DNA from: Symsagittifera roscoffensis
Taxonomy: Eukaryota > Xenacoelomorpha > Acoela > Convolutidae
Assembly: GCF_963678635.1 (NCBI RefSeq)
Contig: NW_026970791.1
Span: forward strand, 21,033 to 85,032
DNA: 64,000 bases
Direction of reading: 5' to 3'
Below the pieces are notes generated by a model that saw nothing but the letters and a program-made list of their open reading frames with translations, had not been told where the DNA came from and searched no databases. A program made the position numbers and the translations under genes. Every line of letters starts with the position of its first letter. The stretch's first letter is position 1. Shown in pieces: positions 18,293-29,850 of the stretch.

Positions 18293-20400
18293 CGTCACGG
18301 AGTGTCTTCCTCGTTGTAGGGTCTTCTTGAATCACCGTACCTTGTACCACCACTCAAGCTCTAGTAAAATTTTCCCAAAAACCCTCTCTTAAAAGCCAAA
18401 TGCTGACCCCCTCTTCTTTTTGGTTGTTTCTATTTCAATGTAGGTGCGCAGGTATCTTGTGATCACCTGTTCGTATAAAACCAAACACAAATCCTCACTA
18501 AAATGCAACAAAAATCTAAGAAAAATAATAAAAACAGAAAAATGAGCCCACCTGAAATTCAAAGGTGACCAATGTCTACCTTTCGTCTAAAAAAAATGTC
18601 TGGTACCTAATTGCCACGCGTTTTCTTCCCCCCACTAGTGATCTTATGGGGTATCACAAAAGCTGTCTATATCCGGTCCCCCCTACCAAACCAACCAGCG
18701 TACCAGTCTTAACTCGAGTTGAATTTTGGATATTCACCTATTATCACCAACGCGTGTTATGGCTAATGTAACTAAGTCAACGATGTCGATTAATTAGTTA
18801 CTCTAGTTTCTCCCCTTTTTATAATTTGCAACCGCTCACCTCTAGCCTAACCAGTCCCCCTTCTAACCTCCCCCCTTTCTAGCCCCCCTTCTTAAGCCTA
18901 AAAATTACTTTAAGCGCCGGGTGCTAAACCTCTCAAGAGAAAACCGTAGACCTGTTTCCAGGCCTGCTCAAGTAAAAACGTTCCTCAAAACTGGGGGATT
19001 TCGCTTATCCAATTTTACACTTATCTCCTATAATGTAATGTGGATTCTAACGATACCCGTTCTGCCCAACTTGAGAACTCGAGAACTGTCAAATCCTTCT
19101 TGGCTGCTTTCCCACTCGACTGGTCACCTGTTCCAGTCCAGTCTCCTATTGGTTCAGCTCAGGTACTCCTGAACAACCCTCCCACTCGGCTGGTCACCTC
19201 TTCCAGTCAAGTTTCCTTGTTGTCCAGCTAAGTTCCAAACTATCTGAAAACCCTTGACAACGCCCCACACTCGGGCACTTTATTACGGTTACTGGGTTAA
19301 ATTGCTAGGTTGATCGAAACGATCGAACTTATAAAACAGTATGGGTATACTATTTAATTAATATAAAGGTTTGATCCAACTGATCTGGTGTCAAAGTCAC
19401 TGTCTTTTTTCGTTTTATGGTTTTTGTTCCTTTTTCTATTCTTTTTTGGTTTTTTTGTTTTGCTTTTTGTCTTTTTGCTCGTGTTTTTGTCCCCCTAGTT
19501 GCCCCCCTTTACTCGGTTAGCTAAGCCTCGTTCGGAGAGCGTACCAGGAAATTTTCTCGAGTTTTCTTAAAAAGCTATCACGGTACAACCGGAAGGTTTG
19601 CACGTTCCTGTCGAACCGTACCGTCGGTACTCTAGAATGGGCATTCAGCCCGAAGCTGTCTCAAGTGGGTTCGACTCCGTAGTCTTGATGTCGTAAACAC
19701 CCTGGAGCGCCATGAAAACACTATGTAACATTCGTCTACTGCAGTCACACATGAGGCTTAAGAAAAATAGGCCCTATAACCACTGGCTCAAGGGTCAGGG
19801 ACACTAACTCTTGTGTTTTTCTACCTCAAGAACGGTCGGAGCCAGTTCGGTTCGTTTGTGACATGAGACTACGACCCGTTACAGCTTAAAGGCTACTACT
19901 AAAATATCCCCCCACTCTTCAATTAGAAACGTCCCCATACTTAGGTCTCTAGATACCCAAAATACATGAACGCCGTTAAAAACCGGGTTGGAACAATCCG
20001 TTAAGTTGCTTTTTTATTAGACAGTGGAACTTTGATCCATTTCAGATGGATCAACCTAAAACTCGCCTTATCTCAACATAACAATCATAAAACACACTCT
20101 AGAATTTAAATTTGTACTCACATAGTAGCACGCTCAAGAAGTGGGAAATAATCCAGTCGGTAGTTAACTCAAGAATTAAATAACGTAACTAAATGAGTCT
20201 AATGTTTTATAGTTTTAACAATGAGAACGAGTTTATACTCTAGACAAAAGTTTTCTTGTGAACCATTAGGACACTCAAGCTGTCCACCTTTCCACCGAAG
20301 GTTCACTCTAGTCCAGTTCCGAATAATACTCCAGTCGCTATAATCCAATTCGAGGGAATGCTCTCGTCTCTGTCACAGATGGGACAGCTCTACTCTCGAT
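18293..20400. other. Noncoding LTR/leader zone of the retroelement
   Basis: No convincing ORF. The zone contains nine plus-strand CTCAAG hexamers (18,353; 18,932; 18,967; 19,660; 19,787; 19,825; 20,133; 20,168; 20,274), a 70-bp tandem duplication, T- and C-rich tracts, and near 19,668 an isolated GGTTCGACTCC resembling a tRNA B box. The 5' LTR should lie here or overlap the minisatellite; its ends are not defined by anything I can see. Confidence 0.5.
19111..19232. repeat. Diverged 70-bp tandem duplication
   Basis: CCCACTCGACTGGTCACCTG at 19,111 is repeated as CCCACTCGGCTGGTCACCTC at 19,181, followed in both by TTCCAGTC, T-rich sequence and CAGCT. The period is 70 bp with two copies, inside the retroelement leader. 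Confidence 0.85.
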
Positions 20401-23309
20401 TATTATAGTGACGGAAATTGCGAATAGCAATTTCCTACTGCTTTTTCTTACAACTTTCCCGCGTGTGCGACTCAATTGTTCTGACAATGTTCTAACTTCT
20501 TTTTCTGATTTTCAGTTCTCGCGAGAAAATCGTGCATGACAGGTTCCATTCGAAATTTTGAAAAATTAAATTTCACTCCAAAATCAAGTGTTTTTTTTTT
20601 GCTCCTCTCAAGGTCAAACTTCCAAATATGACCGACTGGCACATCTTTTAGCATAAACTTTTAGTGCTGATTTTTCCATTGGTTACCCATTTTATGTAAC
20701 TTTACTAATTCACAAGTTGAGCAATTTTGTACATTTTTTAGTTAGTTAGTTATGTAGTTTAGCTTGTTCAATTTGTTTATATGTCACATAACCCCAATTG
20801 TACATAACATTTCGTCAGTTATACAGTCGCTGTAGATATCTGTTTCATCTTGTAAGTAGCCTGTAAATAATACCACATAGACATCTCCATTGTAAATTGT
20901 ATTATCTCTGAGTTTCCATTGGTGCTACACGCTGATACTTTTTGTTTCAACTTTGGCCCTGGTGGAGTGAGGGGAGAATGGAGTATATGTGTGGTATTGG
21001 CTACATTGGGGAGTGGGCAGAGATTAATTTTTTGGCAGTGGGGAATGTTGTGATTTACTATTTTAGTATGTCTTAACCTTGACCTCTATAGATTAATCAA
21101 GTACCAGTTAATGTCTACTCTACGAAGTCCAGTGGACTTCGCGTCACAAGTTGCTTTTTTAAGACATCGGTCAGTTTTAATTTACACATTATTTTAGTCG
21201 TTTTTAACTTAAGTAGTTATTTTAGTTACCAGGGGAATTTGCACACTTTTATTATTCTGCATTGGAGAATGTTGAGAGTTGTGTTGTCGGTTGGTTTATT
21301 TTGATCTTTACTTCTCAAACAGATGCTTACCATTTGTGCGTCCTTTTGGAATCCACTGGACTTCATGACACTTTTTTAGATGAATAGAAAAAGTACAGTC
21401 TCAAATCAATTTTTTCTATTTTGTTCTTTTAACTCTAGTTAAGCATTTAGTATAGCTGCTGTGATATCACCATGCTCTTCACTGTCTCACAGACTCTGTT
21501 TTATTATGTCTTGTGCCAGTCAAAATCATCATTTAACTATTTTTTTAAAATTTTTTCTCTCACAACGCTCAAAATGTTTAAAAGTGAAAATAAGACAAGT
21601 AATTTGGGTTATTCGAAAATTAGGTACCGGGCTACTACAGAAAGCTATAGTTCTTTATACCAGAGAAATCTTGGCTGCTACTTTTTTTTTGTAAAATATA
21701 TAGTTCTCATAGAGATTCGATATTGAGATTTTCGCAAATTGTTTAACTGCTCTTCTTTACCGTGATCTTTGTTCAAACAAGAAGCTGTTTCAAGGAAGTT
21801 TTCTGGGCGTGAGTGAAAACCACTATTTTATTTCAAAACAAGTGTTTTAATCTGTTGAGGACTGCTTCTTTATTCTCCGCTGGCATATTACTCGGGGCCC
21901 AGCTATCTTTTTGATTAGAAAACTAAACACACAAAAACTGGTTTGCTCTTGGCGAAGCTTTCAAAAGCACTCAAACGTTTCAGCTTCGCATCATTTGCTC
22001 TAGTTTTCAACGCAATATAAAGTAGAAATCATAATATTCGTTATCAAAAAGAATTATTTAGGCACACACGCACGAATTAGTTAACGTTAAAACATCAACT
22101 TATTCGGCAAAGAATGGAAGAATTTTCAATTTTCGACTGGTATCTGCGCTTCCTTGAGTGTTTTGTGCAATAATGTCGAGAGACGCAGCTGAGCTATAAT
22201 TGTCATGGCTCCCAGTCATTTCCGCCCCAAAACAGTCAGTTCCGGAAATGACTGCTTTTGGGGCGGAAATGGCTGAGTTTTTGGGGCGGAATTGTCTGGG
22301 CGGAAATGACTGGAGCGGAAATGTCGTGTCATGAAATGTCATATTTGATCGAAGCAAATTTGATCGAAGCAGTTGTGCATAGTTTCTTATCAAAAAAAAA
22401 CTACCCAGATAACTTTCGACAAAAATATGTGTTCAATTGTCTTTGCTGACTGAGAAATGAATGGTACCAATCTTGAAGTTAAGTTTTTCTGCACTGTTTT
22501 TAAAAACTGGTGCAATATACATACAAAGCAAGGTTCTGTAAAAAAAAATAAACCAATTGGTTTTTTTGATCAAAATATGGTAGGGGAAGACCTAGGACAT
22601 GCATTTTCGTGCGTTTCAGGCCCTGAATGGCTGGTTTTAATTAATTGCTCGGTTTCGAGGTCTTGAAAAACTTGAGCGCTCAATTCTAATTGGGTGGTAG
22701 TTGGAAAATTAATCAAGCTCGCAAAATAACTCAGCCACCGATGAAGTAGAATTACATGTCGATGTAACATCCGGAGCTGAATCTGCATAGTTTAAGTTTG
22801 ATAATATCGAGCTTCGGTTGAGAGAGTGGAAATTAGTCGCAATACAGTTTGGAGTTTTGTCACTAGATTATCTAGAAATTGTCTGAAAATTAGTCTGGAA
22901 ATAGTCTAAAAATTAGGAGACTTCTTACAAAATACTAGGTCACAAATTTCTCAATAAAAAGAAATTTTTGTCAAAAAACGGGCAATAAAATTGCGAGTTT
23001 CAAGATAAAGTTGCGACACTGGATATAAACCGCGGACTTGTGGAAGCTAAATTTGGTGTAAATCGAAAGTCTGGAAAACGATGCTTGCAGATAATTTTTT
23101 GGTTTTTAAGGACTTAATTTCTCATTTTTCAAATTGTAAGCTTTATTTAAAAAAAAACAAGGAAACAATATTAAAATTTAAAAATAATGATAACTATGAA
23201 AAAAAAATTAATTGCATAAGCTACAAATTTTAGCACGGAAAGTATGCAAGTTGTCGCAAAGGTCGCAAACGCTTTCGCCATGGCCACGGTCATAGATATT
23301 TTTTCGAAC
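20401..23309. other. AT-rich noncoding DNA with hairpins
   Basis: No gene recognised. It contains a perfect 9-bp-stem hairpin at 20,413-20,435 (GGAAATTGC, 5-nt loop, GCAATTTCC), a near-perfect palindrome at 21,123-21,141 (CGAAGTCC-AGT-GGACTTCG), and a long hairpin with further repeats at 22,214-22,320. Small frames here look random. Confidence 0.6.
22214..22330. repeat. Long hairpin built of GGCGGAAATGACTG-type repeats
   Basis: AGTCATTTCCGCCCCAAAA at 22,214 pairs with TTTTGGGGCGGAAATGGCT ending at 22,273. An inner CAGTCAGTTCC/GGAAATGACTG stem fills the middle. Further direct copies of GGGCGGAA follow (22,284-22,320). It may be the end of a MITE or a nested palindromic element. Confidence 0.75.
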
Positions 23310-23717
23310 GTTTTTGTTCCGACTTTCGATACGAAAGTAACGAAATATTTGTGCTCGGGGTGGGTTTTTTTTTCTTCAGACAAATTTCGACTTTTTAACT
23401 AGCCATTTTTGACGGAATTTTTTTGTATCATTCGAAAGCTATTGTTGTCTTGAGCTTAAATTTGAAAATATATTTTACCTGTGATCATTTTTCGTAAAAT
23501 TATGGCGGTTTAAAGATTGCCATTTTGGCCAATTTGGGACAAATAACACGCGATAAATTTCGCGCTATTAACGCGTAAGCGGAGATTTAATAGGTCTTAG
23601 AAATCGTTCCAAATTGGTTGAAAGAAGCTTATTCGCCATAACTGATTTGTTTCAAGGAGCGAAATCTATACTTTTGTACTTTATATGGCGTGTGGGGAGA
23701 TGATTTTCATAGAAAAA
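23310..23717 (+). repeat. Left inverted arm of the satellite block
   Basis: The sequence from GTTTTTGTTCCGACTTTCG to TGATTTTCATAGAAAAAA is the reverse complement of arms at 27,048-27,454, 35,528-35,934 and 40,789-41,195, with scattered mismatches. It is more diverged from the right arms than they are from one another, as expected if the right arms were copied by later tandem duplication. Confidence 0.85.
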
Positions 23718-25363
23718 ATTTCAAATTTTGGAAAAAAGTTTTTCATCTGTTATATATTTAAATGCGGGCTTCACTATCTCGCCATGTTTAAGCTTTTTCA
23801 ACGTATTATTTTTACATGTTTAAGCTATATCGTATATTGCAATGGTTAAGAATTTTTTTCGATTTTCAATTTGATTTTAGTGGTTATTTTACCGAGTTTA
23901 AATTCACCAGCCCAATATTGAATTAGGGGTTGCGAAATTGGACTCCAGTTTTGAATGCCCGAATCATTTTACTTAACGAGATTTTTCAGAAATTTCAAAT
24001 AACAAAATAATTAACAAAACTTGAAGTTCCCAACCCTGTAGTTGGGTACTGTCAGAGTACTATCAAGGATTGCGAATCTTGCCTCCAATTATGACTGCTC
24101 AAATCCTTGTTGTTTTCGAGATATGACGTTTTTTGTAATTTCTTCAAAAGTTTTCAAAAAATTTTAATGAATTATTTTTCAAAATTTGAAATTCGCAACC
24201 TTGTACTTGGGCGCTGTCAGAGTACTCTAAGGAATTACAAATCTTGCCTCCAAATATGATTATTCAAATCCTTGTAGTTTTCGAGATATGACGTTTTTTT
24301 GTGATTTTGTCAAAAAATTATCAGAAAACTAATATTAATTTTTTTCCCAAAATCTGAAATTCCCAACCCTGTAGTTGGGTCCTGTCAGAATTCTCTCAAA
24401 GATTGCAAATCTTGCCTCCAAGTATGACTGCTCAATTCTTTGTAGTTTTCAAGATATGACGTTTTTTGTGATTTATTCAAAAATTTTCAGAAAACTGAAA
24501 TTATTATTATTTTTTTAAAATCAGAAATTCCCAACCCTGTATTTAGGAACTGTCAGAGTACTCTCAAGGACTGCGAATCTTGCCTCCAAGTATGACTGCT
24601 CAATTCTTTGTAGTTTTCGAGATGTGACGTTTTTTGTTATTTTTTCAAAATTTTCAGAAAGTTTAAATTAATTATTTTTCAAAATTTGAAATTCTCAACC
24701 TTGTAGTTGGGAGCTGTCAGAGTACTCTAAGGAATTACAAATCTTGCCTCCAAATATGATTGTTCAAATCCTTGTAGCTTTCGAGATATGACGTTTTTTT
24801 GTGATTTTTTCAAAAAATTTCAGAAAACTCATATTAATTTTTTTTCGCAGAATCTGAAATTCCCAACCCTGTAGTTGGGTCCTGTCAGAGTTCTCTCAAA
24901 GATTGCGAATCTTTTCTCCAAATATGACTTCTCAATGGCCAATTTTTTTTAGTTAATATAATTAAATGCGGGCTTTACTATCTCGCCATGTTTAAGTTTT
25001 TTCAACGTATTTTTTTTCCGTCAGGGTTTCCCCGGATGTTGCGATTTCGGCCTGCATATATCAATAAGCAATGAGGTTACGAGATACGGCAAAAATTTCT
25101 AGGTTAATTTCAAAAATTTCTAGGTTAATTTAAGTTTCTGAAAATTTGAAATCGGCAACCCTGTAGATGGGGGATGTCAGGTAGTCTCAGGGGTTGCGAA
25201 TCTTGCCTCCAAATCTTACTTCTCAAATCCTTGTAGCTTTCGAGATATGACGTTTTTTAATGATTTTTCAAAAAATTTCAAAAAACTCAATATTTAAAAA
25301 AAATTCGAAATTTTTGAAGATATCAATCCTCTAGTTTTATTTTATTTCATTTAATTTTTGAAT

Positions 25364-25762
25364 GTTATTACTGCTCCATAAACGTTCAAAGGCAGTCGGA
25401 ATTTTCAGGGCTTCGCCCTGATACGAGCAGTCTTGTTGATTCTTTATTTCTGCGTTAGTAGTTGTGATTTTATTTCTGCGTTAGTAGTTGTTCTCAACTT
25501 AGCCGGAAACGCAAAATGGTCTTATCAGTTTTTGGAAATTGGTAGCCAAAGCAACGTAGTAATTTTTCATCAAATGATTTATCCAAAATTTTAATCGGGT
25601 ATATTAATCAATTTCGCTGGTCGCTGTCACCATTTCTTCGCGGTCGCGCCCGACGCAAACGCATGTACTCAATATGCAAAGTCTAAACAAGACTGCTCGT
25701 ATCAGGGCGAAGCGCTGAATGTTCCGACTGCCTTTTAAGGTTTATGGAGCAGCAGTAATAAC
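25364..25762. mobile_element. 399-bp inverted-repeat (MITE-like) element, copy 1
   Basis: Long terminal inverted repeats: GTTATTACTGCTCCATAAACG at the left, and CTCCATAAACC with CAGTAATAAC at the right when read in reverse. The arms include AAAGGCAGTCGGAA and a GGGCTTCGCCCTGATACGAGCAGTCTTG-like block. Weaker inverted similarity continues outward through ATTTCATTTAATTTTT. No coding capacity, so non-autonomous. Embedded in satellite and co-amplified with it. Confidence 0.8.
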
Positions 25763-27022
25763 AAAAAAATTAGATGAAATGAATTAAAATGAAGATTTTT
25801 TTTCTCAAATTTGAAATCTATTATATATTTAAATGCGGGCTTCACTATCTCGCCATGTTTAAGCTTTTTCAACGTATTATTTTTGCATGCTTAAGCTATA
25901 TCGTATATTGCAATGGTTAAGAATTTTTTTTCGATTTTCCAATTCCAATTTGATTTTAGTGGTTATTTTACCGAGTTTAAATTAAGCAGCCCAATATCGA
26001 ATTAGGGGTTGCGAATTTGGCATCCAATTTTGAATGCCCGAATCATTTTAGTTAACGAGATAAGACAATTTTTGAGATTTTTTCAAATTTTCAGAAATTT
26101 CAAATAACAAAATAGTTTACAAAGCTTTGAGTTCCCAACCCGGTAGTTGGGTACTGTCAGAGTACTCTAAGGGATTACAAACCTTGCCTCCAAATATGAC
26201 TGTTCAAATCCTTGTAGTTTTCGAGATATGAAGTTTTTTGTGATTTTTTCAAAATATTTCAGAAAACTTAAATTATTATTTTTTAGAAAACCGAAATTCC
26301 TAACCCTGTAGTTAGGTCGTGTCAGAGTACTCTCAAAGATTGCGAATCTTGTCTCCATATAATGACTTCTCGGTTCCTCGCAGTTTTCGAGATATGACGT
26401 TTTTTGTGATTTTTTCAAAAGTTTTCAGAAAGTTAAAATTAATTATTTTAAAAAATTTGAAATTCCCAATGCTATAGTTCGATGTTGTCAGGGTACTCTA
26501 AAGAGTTGCAAATCTTGCCACATTCGACTGCTAAACGCGACTCCTCAAATGCTTTTACTTTCCGAGATGTGACGTTTTTGATTTTTTCAAAATTTCTCAA
26601 AGAACTTATCTACAAAGAATTCAAAAAAGTTGAAACTACCAACTCGAAGATACAACCTTATTGTCAGTGTACACCCTGGCGTCTCAAATCTTGACTCTTA
26701 ATATGAATGCTCAAATCCTTTTAGTTTCCGAGATAAGACGTTTTTTTTTCAATTTTTTTTGGAAACTTAGTTTTAAAAAATTCAAAATTTTGAGTTCCTA
26801 ACCCTATAGTAGGATGCTCTCAGTGGTTGCAATTCTGGCCTCCAAATTTCTGCAGAGGCCCATTAACTTTTCGAGATGACGCTTTTAAAATGGGAATTAA
26901 AAAAAAATTAAAAAGTTCGAAATCACCAACCCTATAATTGGGTGCAGTCAGAGTACACTAAAAGTTTGCAGATGTTGTTTCCAATATATGCGGTTTTTCA
27001 TGAGCTGTCGAAAATTTTCGAA

Positions 27023-27047
27023 GCACCGGAGGTGCGTTAAACGCTAG
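27023..27047 (+). other. Helitron-like 3' terminus (hairpin then CTAG), unit A
   Basis: GCACC-GGA-GGTGC hairpin, eight bases, CTAG, then T. This matches the canonical Helitron 3' end (short hairpin about 10 nt before CTRR, insertion next to T). A second small palindrome (TCGAAAATTTTCGA) precedes it. Copies are at 35,503-35,527 and 40,764-40,788. No Rep/helicase ORF is present, so any Helitron would be non-autonomous. Confidence 0.4.
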
Positions 27048-27454
27048 TTTTTTATGAAAATCATCCCCCCACACGCCATATAAAGTATAAGAAGATAGAT
27101 TTCGTTCCTTGTAACAAATCAATTATGGCAAATAAGCTTCGTTCAACCAATTTGGAACGATTTATAAGACGGATTAAATCTCCGCTTACGCGTTAATAGC
27201 GCGAATTATATCGCGCGTTAATTGTCCCAAATTGGTCAAAATCGCAATCTTTAAATCCTCATAACTTTACGAAGAATGATCACAGGTGAAATATCTTTTC
27301 AAATTTAAGCTCAGGACAACAAAATCTTTTGAATGATATAAAAAAATTCCGTCAAAAATGGCTAGTTAAAAAGTCGAAATTTGTCTGAAGAAAAAAAAAC
27401 CCACCCCGAGCACAAATTTTCCGTTACTTTCGTATCGAAAGTCGGAACAAAAAC
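27048..27454 (-). repeat. Right inverted arm, copy in unit A
   Basis: Reverse complement of the left arm. It begins directly after the CTAG that follows the GCACC-GGA-GGTGC hairpin and ends at GGAACAAAAAC. About 540 bp of arm-flanking sequence follows before the next satellite unit starts. Confidence 0.85.
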
Positions 27455-29451
27455 TAACCTACACCCGCGATGATTTTGATAAGGTTCGGTCGCGGTTGTC
27501 CGCAAACATCATAAGTTGGTTCCAACTACCTGGACATGAAATGACAACTTCGACCCTGGAATAAATTTAATGAATGATAATTTAAAAATTGTATATAAAT
27601 CAGCCGAAAATACGTAATTGTTACGTAACAATCGCCAAAATCATGCAAATTTCCTTGATAAAAACTAACTTTTTGGCTGGATAACATACTCTGCGCTTTT
27701 TCGGTTGGTTTTGTACATCGGCTGATTCGTTTACAATAGTCTTAAATCTGAGCGTTTTAAATTCCAGAATAACTTCTAATCCTCTTTTAAAAAACGAACA
27801 TCACAATTAAATTTAAAAATCTAATTGAGTCTAATGTTTTGGTTTTTTGCCGTCTGAAAATCAAACGTACAAGATAGTTCATATCTTTAATTTGCTAAAA
27901 GCAGTCTCAAAACGCGGTTTTCCTGTTATCTTCTTCGACATTAAGAAAATTTCAAAAATTCAACAGTAAAAAAGCCTGAAAAAAAAGTACAATCCAAAAT
28001 TAGGGGTTGCGAAATTGGACTCCAGTTTTGAATGCCCGAATCATTTTACTTAACGAGATTTTTCAGAAATTTCAAATAACAAAATAATTAACAAAACTTG
28101 AAGTTCCCAACCCTGTAGTTGGGTACTGTCAGAGTACTATCAAGGATTGCGAATCTTGCCTCCAATTATGACTGCTCAAATCCTTGTTGTTTTCGAGATA
28201 TGACGTTTTTTGTAATTTCTTCAAAAGTTTTCAAAAAATTTTAATGAATTATTTTTCAAAATTTGAAATTCGCAACTTTGTACTTGGGCGCTGTCAGAGT
28301 ACTCTAAGGAATTACAAATCTTGCCTCCAAATATGATTATTCAAATCCTTGTAGTTTTCGAGATATGACGTTTTTTTTGTGATTTTGTCAAAAAATTATC
28401 AGAAAACTAATATTATTTTTTTTCCCAAAATCTGAAATTCCCAACCCTGTAGTTGGGTCCTGTCAGAATTCTCTCAAAGATTGCAAATCTTGCCTCCAAG
28501 TATGACTGCTCAATTCTTTGTAGTTTTCAAGATATGACGTTTTTTGTAATTTATTCAAAAATTTTCAGAAAACTGAAGTTATTATTATTTTTTTAAAATC
28601 AGAAATTCCCAACCCTGTATTTAGGAACTGTCAGAGTACTCTCAAGGACTGCGAATCTTGCCTCCAAGTATGACTGCTCAATTCTGTAGTTTTCGAGATG
28701 TGACGTTTTTTGTTATTTTTTCAAAATTTTCAGAAAGTTTAAATTAATTATTTTTCGAAATTTGAAATTCGCAACCTTGTAGTTGGGAGCTGTCAGCGTA
28801 CTCTAAGGAATTACAAATCTTGCCTCCAAATATGATTGTTCAAATCCTTGTAGCTTTCGAGATATGACGTTTTTTTGTGATTTTTTCAAAAAATTTCAGA
28901 AAACTCATATTAATTTTTTTTCGCAGAATCTGAAATTCCCAACCCTGTAGTTGGGTCCTGTCAGAGTTCTCTCAAAGATTGCGAATCTTTTCTCCAAATA
29001 TGACCTCTCAATGGCTAATTTTTTTTAGTTAATATAATTAAATGCGGGCTTTGCTATCTCGCCATGTTTAAGTTTTTTCAACGTATTTTTTTTCCGTCAG
29101 GGTTTCCCCAGATGTTGCGATTTCGGCCTGCATATATCAATAAGCAATGAGGTTACGAGATACGGCAAAAATTTCCCGGTTAATTTCTAGATTAATTTCA
29201 AAAATTTCTAGGTTAATTTAAGTTTCTGAAAATTTGAAATCGGCAACCCTGTAGATGGGGGATGTCAGGTAGTCTCAGGGGTTGCGAATCTTGCCTCCAA
29301 ATCTTACTTCTCAAATCCTTGTAGCTTTCGAGATATGACGTTTTTTAATGATTTTTCAAAAAATTTCAAAAAACTCAATATTTAAAAAAAATTCGAAATT
29401 TTTGAAGATATCAATCCTCTAGTTTTATTTTATTTCATTTAATTTTTGAAT

Positions 29452-29850
29452 GTTATTACTGCTCCATAAACGTTCAAAGGCAGTCGGAATTTTCAGGGCT
29501 TCGCCCTGATACGAGCAGTCTTGTTGATTCTTTATTTCTGCGTTAGTAGTTGTGATTTTATTTCTGCGTTAGTAGTTGTTCTCAACTTAGCCGGAAACGC
29601 AAAATGGTCTTATCAGTTTTTGGAAATTGGTAGCCAAAGCAACGTAGTAATTTTTCATCAAATGATTTATCCAAAATTTTAATCGGGTATATTAATCAAT
29701 TTCGCTGGTCGCTGTCACCATTTCTTCGCGGTCGCGCCCGACGCAAACGCATGTACTCAATATGCAAAGTCTAAACAAGACTGCTCGTATCAGGGCGAAG
29801 CGCTGAATGTTCCGACTGCCTTTTAAGGTTTATGGAGCAGCAGTAATAAC
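29452..29850. mobile_element. 399-bp inverted-repeat element, copy 2
   Basis: Same length and nearly identical sequence to copy 1 and in the same satellite context, so the copies arose by segmental tandem duplication rather than independent insertion. Confidence 0.8.

Larger units (their letters stand above)
1..20400 (-). mobile_element. Giant Ty3/Gypsy-type LTR retroelement, truncated by the left window edge
   Basis: Seen: consecutive minus-strand frames encode Gag with two CCHC knuckles, aspartic protease, reverse transcriptase, RNase H and integrase in the Ty3/Gypsy order (RT-RH before IN), then at least 7.8 kb of further open frames. The right limit near 20.4 kb is inferred: the CTCAAG motif that recurs through the element is last seen in its leader at 20,274, and AT-rich sequence follows. 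The second LTR would lie left of position 1, so LTR limits, target duplication and primer-binding site cannot be fixed. No convincing tRNA-complementary primer site was recognised. The frames are long and nearly intact, which suggests a recently active copy. The right boundary is approximate. Confidence 0.85.
23923..28000 (+). repeat. Large tandem unit A (4.08 kb)
   Basis: Starts TAGGGGTTGCGAAATTGG and contains a run of satellite monomers, one 399-bp inverted-repeat element, more monomers, the hairpin-CTAG end, a right arm and its flank. The same start recurs at 28,001 and 36,481. Confidence 0.85.

Noticed and set aside
17762-18392. Overlapping 156-199-codon frames on both strands
   Set aside because: Produced by the 27-bp higher-order minisatellite, which keeps every frame open; repetitive WDxGLG or PRPLSQD peptides.
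19540-19560. GAGCGTACCA as a candidate tRNA-3'-end-like primer-binding site for the retroelement
   Set aside because: It matches no tRNA 3' end I know, and the following sequence does not start TG as an LTR should.
19650-19680. Possible tRNA gene or primer-binding site around GGTTCGACTCC
   Set aside because: No matching A box at normal distance, no cloverleaf, and no CCA-like junction to an LTR end.
23171-23383. 70-codon minus-strand frame at the left arm
   Set aside because: Mostly within the inverted arm and A/T-rich hydrophobic codons; not conserved in the other arm copies.
26167-26418. 83-codon minus-strand frame repeated at 34,645, 37,282 and 39,739
   Set aside because: A by-product of satellite monomers whose length is a multiple of three; internally repetitive and without a promoter or conserved family.
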